From: Clostridium sp. CAG:557
GTDB lineage: Bacteria; Bacillota; Clostridia; Oscillospirales; Acutalibacteraceae
Assembly (NCBI GenBank): GCA_000435275.1
Contig: FR883817.1
Location: 1 to 12,376, forward strand
Direction: 5' to 3'
DNA: 12,376 nt
Shown: piece by piece, positions 7,302 to 12,376 of the stretch
Layout of the letters: each line of letters opens with the position of its first letter
Position numbering within the stretch: the stretch's first letter is position 1
The notes under the pieces: model-generated
What the model was told of the DNA's origin: nothing
The model's input: the letters and a program-made list of their open reading frames with translations, nothing else
Database searches by the model: none
Translations under genes and position numbers: made by a program

Positions 7302-8783
7302 TTAAATCCTTCCATAAAGTTCGGTAATATGCCTTATTTTGAAAGACAATTTTTGTGAAAAATTCTCAGAATCGGCACGCCAAGTCCAGTTGCCTCCCAA
7401 TGTAGAAGGTATATTCATTCGTGCAGATGAGTCTAAGCCTAAAAAATCTTGTATGGGAATGATTGCTGTTTTACTAATACTGGAATAACAAAGTCGTATG
7501 AATCCCCAATTATAGCCTTCTTTTTCAGATAAGTTGCCATATTCTTTTGCGTAATCAACAATTTCTTTTGGGCAATTTTTAATCCAACCCACCATAGTAT
7601 CATTGTCATGTGTGCCAGTATAAACCACGCTGTTTTGGGTGTAATTGTGAGGTAAATAATCGCTTTCTTCCCTAGGGTCAAATGCAAATTGAAGAATTTT
7701 CATGCCGGGAAATCCGGTATCGTTTAAAAGTTTTTTTACAGCAGGCGTTAAAAAGCCTAAATCTTCAGCAATGATGTCAATATTGCCTAATTTTTTTTTT
7801 ATTTTTTTGAATAAATCTATGCCGGGTCCCGGCAGCCACTCGCCATTGATGGCGTTTTTTTCTAAATAATTTATAGCATAATAAGAGTCAAAACCGCGAA
7901 AATGGTCTATTCTAGTAACATCAAAAAGTTTATTGGCAGTTTTTATCCGGTCAATCCACCAACTGTAGCCGTGTTCCCTCAAAATTCTCCAATTGTAAAG
8001 AGGGTTTCCCCAAAGCTGACCTTCTGTAGAGAAACCGTCTGGAGGACAACCAGCAACCTTTACGGGTTTTCTGTCTTTGTCAAGCCAGAAAATTTCAGGG
8101 TGGGCCCATGTGTCAGCGCTATCTAGGCCAACGTAAATTGGAATATCGCCGATTATTTTTATATTGTGAGAATTTGCATATAATTTTAATTTTTCCCATT
8201 GAAGATAAAATAAATATTGCAAAAATTTGTGAAATTTTATTTCGCATGCCAAAAGTTCAGAGTATTTTTTTACGGCACTTTTATACCTATTACGGATCGC
8301 ATTGTCAGGCCATTCGTACCATGGAAACATATTAAAATAAGATTTTACAGCCATATACAAAGAATAATCTTTTAACCAAAAATTATTATTTGTTACAAAT
8401 TTTTTAAACTGATTATTTTCTGTTTTAGAAAAGTTAATAAAGGCTTCTTTTAAAATTTTAAATCTATTGTTATAAATTTTTTTAAAGTCGATATAGTGAG
8501 AATCCGCACCCCAGTCGACTTCATCGCACTTTTGACGTTCTAATAGTCCATCGTTGCAAAGTGACGTGAGGTCGATGAAATAGGGATTCCCGGCGTGTAC
8601 AGAAAAAGATTGATAAGGCGAGTCTCCGTAACCGGTAGGCCCAATAGGCAAAACTTGCCAATAAGACTGACCGGCATCCTCTAGAAAGTCGACAAAATCA
8701 AAAGCAGCTTTACCGAGTGTACCGATTCCATATGGGCTGGGTAAAGATGAAATATGCAACAAAATTCCGGCAGAACGCTTCAT
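7302..8783 (-). CDS. malQ: 4-alpha-glucanotransferase (amylomaltase, GH77)
   Basis: This 493-residue enzyme transfers maltosyl and longer glucan units between alpha-1,4-glucans, making chains that GlgP can phosphorolyse and releasing glucose. All catalytic residues of GH77 are present: nucleophile Asp293 in RIDHFRGF, acid/base Glu340 in IAEDLGFLTP, and transition-state-stabilising Asp393 in GTHDNDT. The N-terminus shows the family's SLPSPYGIGTLG and LPIGPTGYGDSPYQ. The length is that of the compact bacterial form, and the gene is intact. ATG at 8783 overlaps the pncC stop by 4 bases (ATGA), with GGAG 7 nt upstream inside pncC, so translation is probably coupled. The pairing with glgP makes a maltodextrin/glycogen breakdown unit. 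Confidence 0.97.
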   Translation of the reverse strand: MKRSAGILLHISSLPSPYGIGTLGKAAFDFVDFLEDAGQSYWQVLPIGPTGYGDSPYQSFSVHAGNPYFIDLTSLCNDGLLERQKCDEVDWGADSHYIDFKKIYNNRFKILKEAFINFSKTENNQFKKFVTNNNFWLKDYSLYMAVKSYFNMFPWYEWPDNAIRNRYKSAVKKYSELLACEIKFHKFLQYLFYLQWEKLKLYANSHNIKIIGDIPIYVGLDSADTWAHPEIFWLDKDRKPVKVAGCPPDGFSTEGQLWGNPLYNWRILREHGYSWWIDRIKTANKLFDVTRIDHFRGFDSYYAINYLEKNAINGEWLPGPGIDLFKKIKKKLGNIDIIAEDLGFLTPAVKKLLNDTGFPGMKILQFAFDPREESDYLPHNYTQNSVVYTGTHDNDTMVGWIKNCPKEIVDYAKEYGNLSEKEGYNWGFIRLCYSSISKTAIIPIQDFLGLDSSARMNIPSTLGGNWTWRADSENFSQKLSFKIRHITELYGRI

Positions 8784-9310
8784 TTAATCACTCCGGTTTT
8801 TATTAAATTTAAGGTGGCGGCTAAAGCATTGTAAGCGGAATAAATCCGGATATAATCGCGTTCATATGGCTTTTCTTTGGTTAAATTCAGTCTGACATAA
8901 GTAGTTTTTGTCATGTTAGAGAGCCCGATGTAGACCAAACCGACACTTTCGTCAAGATCTGATGATTTTGGGCCGGCATATCCTGTGGTAGATAGGCCTA
9001 TGTCGGCATTTGCGAGTTTTCGAACATTTGCAGCCATTTCCATAGCAGTTTCTTTAGAAACCGCGGTGTGAAGGTCTAAAGTGCGACTAGAAACCGAAAG
9101 CAATTTTTCTTTTATGGGATTAGAATAAGCGCAAATTCCGCATTCAAAAACATGAGAAGCGCCGGGAATATCGGTTATAAGCTTAGAGATTAAGCCACCA
9201 GTACAACTTTCTGCAGTGGCTATTTTTAAATTTTTTTCATTTAACAAATCAATGAGTTCACGAGCAATCAAATTTATGTTAAAAGAGCCCGATGATTTTT
9301 TGAAATTCAT
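8780..9310 (-). CDS. pncC: Nicotinamide-nucleotide amidase (CinA C-terminal domain)
   Basis: This 176-residue stand-alone CinA C-terminal domain protein is expected to deamidate NMN to nicotinate mononucleotide for NAD recycling. Seen are ATAESCTGGLIS at 31-42, with the conserved Ser35, and STTGYAGP at 107-114, where most relatives have TGIAGP. A segment with VGLVYIGL follows. The N-terminal molybdopterin-binding-like domain of full CinA is absent, as in many PncC proteins. ATG at 9310 follows GGAGG by 6-7 nt. It is the first gene of an operon with malQ and glgP; the functional link to glucan breakdown is unclear and may only reflect shared growth-phase control. The function comes from family knowledge and is not established for this protein. 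Confidence 0.92.
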   Translation of the reverse strand: MNFKKSSGSFNINLIARELIDLLNEKNLKIATAESCTGGLISKLITDIPGASHVFECGICAYSNPIKEKLLSVSSRTLDLHTAVSKETAMEMAANVRKLANADIGLSTTGYAGPKSSDLDESVGLVYIGLSNMTKTTYVRLNLTKEKPYERDYIRIYSAYNALAATLNLIKTGVIK

Positions 9311-9338
9311 TTTAAACCTCCAAAAAAAGTATAGTTAT

Positions 9339-9367
9339 ATTGTAAATTTGATATTGCAATATGTCAA
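9339..9367 (-). promoter_or_regulatory. Sigma-A promoter of the pncC-malQ-glgP operon
   Basis: On the minus strand, a perfect -35 TTGACA (9362-9367) and a -10 TACAAT (9339-9344) are separated by exactly 17 bp. Transcription would start near 9332, giving a leader of about 20 nt that includes the GGAGG site (9317-9321). Confidence 0.78.
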
Positions 9368-9382
9368 ATTGTTACTTATAAT
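9354..9382 (+). promoter_or_regulatory. Divergent sigma-A promoter of the CrtO-like gene
   Basis: A perfect -10 TATAAT (9377-9382) lies 17 bp after a -35 TTGCAA (9354-9359, four of six bases matching). The -35 boxes of this promoter and the opposing pncC promoter lie within 14 bp of each other, so RNA polymerase could hardly occupy both at once. The resulting leader would be about 80 nt. Confidence 0.6.
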
Positions 9383-9467
9383 TTTTTATAAAAGAACGAT
9401 ATTTTAATGTTTTTTCAGGGAAAAATAGCTTATTATACGGCAATTTTAAGAAAAGAGGTGCACGAAA

Positions 9468-10013
9468 ATGATGATAAATAAGAATTTGTTTGAAATAATT
9501 GCACTTAATATAGTGTTTATTCTGGTTTGGGATTTTATTATATTTTGTGCTTGTAGAATTTTAAACGAAAGCCATTTTGATTACAAAAAGTATATGTACG
9601 AAATAAAATACTGGGAGGATAATGGAGCCTGGTATAATAAAAGGCTTGATATTAAGGCTTGGAAGGATATTTTGCCACAATATGTATCTAAAAAAGGCTT
9701 CTCTAAAAAAAATCTAAACAATATGTCATTAGATTATATAAACAGGTTTATTTTGGAAACTTGTCGAGCTGAATGGGCACACAGAAATTGTATGTGGGTA
9801 GCGATTTTACTAGTATTTGTAAATAAGTTTGTAACGGGATTGATATTCTCTTTATTGGTGCTATTGATAAATTTTCCATACATTTGCATTCAAAGGTATA
9901 ATCGTATTCGTTTGATAAAGGTTCGCAATAAAATTTTGAACCGAAGCAAGGGAAATTTAAAAAATGAAAAGGCTATCTACTTAGTTAAAGAATTAGAAGT
10001 GGTTGATTCTTGA
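9468..10013 (+). CDS. CrtO-like (glycosyl-4,4'-diaponeurosporenoate acyltransferase family) membrane protein
   Basis: This 181-residue protein has a hydrophobic N-terminal segment (about 7-30) and a second hydrophobic region at about 108-140, possibly one hairpin or two helices. Between them lie YWEDNGAWYNK, IKAWKDILP, KKGFSKKNL and the conserved ETCRAEWAH, followed by FPYICIQRYNR. This pattern matches the CrtO acyltransferase family, named for the last step of staphyloxanthin synthesis. Many clostridia without carotenoids carry such proteins, and no crt gene is nearby, so the real acceptor is unknown. ATG at 9468 follows AGAGGTG by 7 nt; a second ATG comes directly after. The gene is intact and has its own promoter, divergent from pncC. 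Confidence 0.75.
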   Translation: MMINKNLFEIIALNIVFILVWDFIIFCACRILNESHFDYKKYMYEIKYWEDNGAWYNKRLDIKAWKDILPQYVSKKGFSKKNLNNMSLDYINRFILETCRAEWAHRNCMWVAILLVFVNKFVTGLIFSLLVLLINFPYICIQRYNRIRLIKVRNKILNRSKGNLKNEKAIYLVKELEVVDS

Positions 10014-10021
10014 AGAAATAT

Positions 10022-10057
10022 ATCATAAAATTAAGTTGTTTACGATGATTTTATGAT
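10022..10057. repeat. 10-bp perfect inverted repeat in the rsmE leader
   Basis: ATCATAAAAT (10022-10031) and its exact reverse complement ATTTTATGAT (10048-10057) enclose a 16-nt loop. The stem is AT-rich and has no T-run after it, so it is a poor intrinsic terminator. It ends 13 nt before the rsmE ATG at 10071 and could instead affect rsmE translation, or be a protein-binding dyad. Confidence 0.5.
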
Positions 10058-10070
10058 TGGAATGATGATT

Positions 10071-10793
10071 ATGCCACGTTTTTTTGTTGATAAACCTGTT
10101 GTGGATTTTTTTGAAATTACCGGTGAGGATGCGGGTCATATTATGAAATCATTACGCATGAAGCGTGATGAAATGTTGATTTTGTGCCACGATGAGGTGG
10201 ACTATCATTGCAAAATAACAAACTTCGATAAAAATTCGGTACAAGTTAAGCTTGTAAAAACTCAGAAGTGCGAATCAGAACCACATTTTAAGGTTACACT
10301 TTTCCAAGGAATTCCAAAAGGTGATAAAATGGACTTGATTGTACAAAAAGCGGTAGAAGTTGGAGTAACTGCGATTGTACCAGTATTTACTAGCCGGTGT
10401 GTATCTAGACCAGATGGAAAGTCTTTGGAAAAGAAAATTCAACGTTGGCAAAAAATAGCGTTAGAAGCTGCCAAACAGTCCGGCAGAGGTTGTATTCCGA
10501 AAATTTTTCCGGCGCTAAGTTTTAAAGATGCGGTAGTTTTTGCGAAAAATTGCGATAAAATTATACTTTTTTATGAAGATAATGGGCAAGTTTTGACAGA
10601 TATTTTAAAAAGTAAATCACAATCAGTTTCAGTTTTTGTAGGGCCAGAAGGCGGATTTGAAGCTTTTGAAGTGGAGGAAGTAACAAAATTGGGCGGCAAG
10701 ATATGTTCACTAGGAAAGAGAATTCTTAGAACGGAGACAGCTGCGATCGTTTCTGTGGCACTTACGATATATGAATCTGAGCGAGAAAAATAA
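10071..10793 (+). CDS. rsmE: 16S rRNA (uracil1498-N3)-methyltransferase
   Basis: RsmE is a SPOUT-fold enzyme that uses S-adenosylmethionine to methylate U1498 in the decoding region of 16S rRNA. The 240-residue product starts MPRFFV, the usual family start, so ATG 10071 is preferred over ATG 10053 or 10062, which lie in or next to the upstream hairpin. An N-terminal PUA-like part (about 1-70) leads to GIPKGDKMDLIVQKAVEVGV (80-99). The trefoil-knot motifs are FVGPEGGF (189-196) and LGKRILRTETA (214-224). Intact and normal in length. The Shine-Dalgarno site is weak (GGA only). The common neighbour prmA is absent. An integrative-element remnant begins directly after the stop. Confidence 0.96.
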   Translation: MPRFFVDKPVVDFFEITGEDAGHIMKSLRMKRDEMLILCHDEVDYHCKITNFDKNSVQVKLVKTQKCESEPHFKVTLFQGIPKGDKMDLIVQKAVEVGVTAIVPVFTSRCVSRPDGKSLEKKIQRWQKIALEAAKQSGRGCIPKIFPALSFKDAVVFAKNCDKIILFYEDNGQVLTDILKSKSQSVSVFVGPEGGFEAFEVEEVTKLGGKICSLGKRILRTETAAIVSVALTIYESEREK

Positions 10794-10824
10794 GGGATGC
10801 CATCATAAAAGCTATCCAGATGTA

Positions 10825-10988
10825 CTGAGTTCTAGTGACATAATGGAGATTTTAAAAGTAGGCAAGAACACAACTTATTTTTTATTAAAGAATAAAAAAA
10901 TCCAAAGCATAAAATAGGCAAACAATATAAAATACCAAAGGTTTTCCGCCTTAAATATTTATTGAACAATGTCGAAATGTGCATTTAA
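10825..10988 (+). pseudogene. Excisionase-like helix-turn-helix protein, frameshifted
   Basis: The first frame reads LSSSDIMEILKVGKNTTYF then LLKNKKIQSIK and hits TAG at 10915. Shifting one base in the A-run at 10911-10914 restores IGKQYKIPKVFRLKYLLNN to a stop at 10986. Together these make a protein of about 55 residues with the helix-turn-helix/wing layout of excisionase-family DNA-binding proteins (MerR-like Xis). No good start codon is in frame; ATG at 10820 would need one extra base. Such proteins usually direct excision together with the neighbouring integrase, which fits its position 80 bp before int. Confidence 0.72.
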
Positions 10989-11012
10989 AAAGGTAATTTA
11001 CTATGGTATAAT
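10984..11012 (+). promoter_or_regulatory. Extended -10 promoter of the integrase remnant
   Basis: TATAAT (11007-11012) is preceded by TGG, giving an extended -10 TGnTATAAT. A weak -35 TTTAAA (10984-10989) lies 17 bp upstream. The start would be near 11019, about 50 nt before the integrase ATG. Confidence 0.62.
10993..11001. promoter_or_regulatory. Candidate operator, first GTAANTTAC palindrome
   Basis: GTAATTTAC is a perfect palindrome around its centre base at 10997. It lies between the int -35 and -10 and covers the -10 of the opposing promoter. It pairs with a second copy centred 33 bp downstream. Confidence 0.45.
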
Positions 11013-11023
11013 ATATATGTCAA
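10995..11023 (-). promoter_or_regulatory. Opposing promoter overlapping the integrase promoter
   Basis: On the minus strand, a perfect TTGACA (11018-11023) and TAAATT (10995-11000, four of six bases) are 17 bp apart. It overlaps the int promoter face to face and would read towards the excisionase remnant and rsmE. In intact elements a divergent repressor gene often sits here; none remains. Confidence 0.4.
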
Positions 11024-11025
11024 TA

Positions 11026-11034
11026 GTAAGTTAC
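11026..11034. promoter_or_regulatory. Candidate operator, second GTAANTTAC palindrome
   Basis: GTAAGTTAC is centred at 11030, just after the expected int start point and next to the opposing -35. The two sites and their flanks (ACTAT / ATAGT) also form a larger imperfect dyad, with 13 of 16 bases matching around the int -10. Confidence 0.45.
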
Positions 11035-11035
11035 T

Positions 11036-12242
11036 TGTCTAACATCACTTATTATATGAGGTAAAAAATGGCAGGTATCCTACAAGAAAAAAGAGGTATA
11101 TATCAATGTGTATTAAATTATAAAGATAAGGAGGGAAAAAGGAAACAAAAATGGATTAGCACAAACTTACCAGTCAAGGGTAATAAAAGAAAAGCAGAAA
11201 AAATGCTAAATGATTTAATTTATAAATATTATGAAGTTGATCTATCACTAAAAAATGAAGATGTTAAATTTACTAATTATTTGAAAATTTGGCTTGAAAG
11301 GAAAAAAGATAAATAAAGTTGAAAAGACCACATGGGATGGGTATTATAACTCGACAATAAAACATTTAATTCCATACTTCGAACCTTTAAATCTAAACAT
11401 TAAAGATCTAAAACCTAAACATATAGTTGATTACTACAATTACAAGTTTAGCCATGGTCGGTGTTACGGAAAAGCGGGAGGGCTATCAAATAAATCAATA
11501 AAAGAACATAGTATTGTGATAAAAAATGCGTTGAATAGTGCACTCATTGAGAAATTAATTGATAAAAACCCTGCAGCACATGTTCCGCTACCAAAACGTA
11601 ATGAACAACAGAATAGATATTTCTAAATGTAGACCAATCAAATCAATTGCTTAAAATGTTCTATGGGCATCGTCTTCAATCCTTGATTTACGTTACACTA
11701 TACTATGGTTTAAGAAGAAGCGAGGTTTTAGGGCTAAAGTGGAATGCCATAGATTTTCAAAAGAACGAAATATCCATATGCCACACAGTTGTAAGAAACT
11801 TAACAGTAGTTTCAAAGGATAAAACAAAGAGCAACGCAGGGAAACGTAAATTTGAGCTATTACCCAAAGTGAAAGAAGTTTTATTAAAAGTAAGAAGTGA
11901 CCAGTAAAAAAACAAAAAACTCTTTGGGGATGAGTATATAAAAAGTGATTATATTTTCACTTGGGAAACTGGAAAACCCTATGATCCAAATTACGTAACT
12001 AAGGCATTTCAAAAGCATTTGCAGAAAAATCATTTTATAAAAATGCGATTCCATGATTTGAGACATAGCTGTGCTAGTATTCTTTACGATAAAGGTTGGA
12101 ACCTTAAAGATATACAAGAATGGTTAGGCCATGCAGATATTGAAACCACAGGGGGCATTTATACTCATATAACTCAGGATAGAGGAAAAATTTAGCAAGT
12201 GATATGTCTAATACGATCGTTCAAATAATAAAATGTTAGACA
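11036..12242. repeat. 10-bp inverted repeat flanking the integrase remnant
   Basis: TGTCTAACAT at 11036-11045 and its exact reverse complement ATGTTAGACA at 12233-12242 bracket the integrase gene. The right copy covers the original integrase stop codon. It may be a recombinase-arm-type site or may be chance in AT-rich DNA. Confidence 0.3.
11068..12239 (+). pseudogene. Tyrosine recombinase (integrase) with multiple frameshifts and a stop
   Basis: Enzymes of this family catalyse integration and excision of phages and conjugative elements. The restored protein is about 390 residues. It has an N-terminal arm-binding domain (MAGILQEKRG, KWISTNLPVKGNKRKAE), a SAM-like core-binding domain (TTWDGYYNSTIKHLIPYF) and a catalytic domain. 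Catalytic residues remain: Arg in LRRSEVLGLKW, HDLRH, WLGH and the Tyr nucleophile in GGIYTHI. Lesions are a frame change near 11300-11315, another near 11620-11625, an in-frame TAA at 11905, and a one-base loss in the A-run near 12190 that causes a stop at 12193. Beyond this the old reading continues as LASDMSNTIVQII to a stop at 12237. GAGG (11058-11061) precedes ATG 11068 by 6 nt. The type is common in clostridial prophages and integrative elements. Confidence 0.9.
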
Positions 12243-12376
12243 TCCGTTAGATACCTTATAATTTATATGAAAAATAAAAATCACACAAGCACAAAAACTT
12301 TAGTGTTCATGCGACTTTTCTATTGCCGAATCACTAGACTATTGATACGAAAATGTTTCAATATAACGTGCAATAC
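12243..12376. other. AT-rich sequence with no recognisable gene
   Basis: These 134 bases at the window end hold no open frame of note, no tRNA-like fold and no clear terminator. If the element once continued rightwards, its outer end would be here or beyond. I saw no repeat of the rsmE 3' end long enough to be an attachment site. Confidence 0.5.

Noticed and set aside
7439..7687. Minus-strand 82-codon frame inside malQ
   Set aside because: It is another frame of the intact malQ gene, whose catalytic residues are all present.
11884..12117. Minus-strand 77-codon frame
   Set aside because: It lies opposite the integrase catalytic domain, which continues in frame after the TAA at 11905 with HDLRH, WLGH and the Tyr motif.
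10785..12277. Shared GAAAAATAA at the rsmE end (10785-10793) and after int (12269-12277) as a possible attachment-site duplication
   Set aside because: Nine low-complexity bases in AT-rich DNA are expected by chance, and the flanks do not match.
1..12376. CRISPR arrays, tRNA or rRNA genes, riboswitches, intrinsic terminators
   Set aside because: No regularly spaced repeats, cloverleaf-like sequences, known riboswitch cores or GC-rich hairpins with T-runs were seen by eye.

Overview
The window is AT-rich DNA with Firmicutes-style Shine-Dalgarno sites and sigma-A promoters. The protein families point to a clostridial bacterium, possibly near the Oscillospiraceae; this is inferred from family resemblance, as no marker gene is present. 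A block of intact housekeeping and carbohydrate genes (about 4944-10793) is flanked on both sides by genes broken by frameshifts, stops, deletions and missense changes. This suggests a host-associated lineage undergoing genome reduction, such as a gut or protist symbiont, but the lifestyle is an inference.

Left region (1-3390, all minus strand). This is a degraded prophage tail/lysis fragment. A tail-fibre-like gene is broken into frames. It is followed by an unidentified short reading frame and then a zinc N-acetylmuramoyl-L-alanine amidase (endolysin type). The amidase has a frameshift, a substituted zinc ligand, and a group II intron in its His-Asn active-site motif. The intron's reverse transcriptase/maturase/HNH protein is full length. 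The intron's 3' end, from the middle of domain V on, lies outside the window. Its 5' end, the 5' exon and a well-paired IBS1/EBS1 can all be read.

Region 3391-4928 (plus strand). Two adjacent pseudogenes, a nucleotide-sugar dehydrogenase and a nucleotide-sugar epimerase, resemble the WbpO/TviB plus WbpP/TviC pair that makes UDP-GalNAc uronic acid for surface polysaccharide. Both are dead; the epimerase stops just after its YxxxK motif, 15 bp from the next gene's end.

Region 4944-9310 (minus strand). A compact intact operon, pncC-malQ-glgP, is read from one good sigma-A promoter. MalQ disproportionates maltodextrins and GlgP phosphorolyses them to glucose-1-phosphate. PncC is the CinA-type nicotinamide-nucleotide amidase.

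Region 9339-10793 (plus strand). A divergent promoter, interleaved with the pncC promoter, precedes a small membrane protein of the CrtO-like acyltransferase family. This is followed by rsmE (16S rRNA m3U1498 methyltransferase), with a 10-bp perfect inverted repeat in its leader.

Region 10794-12376 (plus strand). This is the remnant of an integrative element inserted just 3' of rsmE: an excisionase-like gene with a frameshift, a regulatory region with opposed promoters and two GTAANTTAC palindromes, and a tyrosine recombinase broken by several lesions. The last ~130 bases hold nothing recognisable. I found no convincing new biological system. The best leads are the intron insertion site, the paired operators and the pattern of gene decay.
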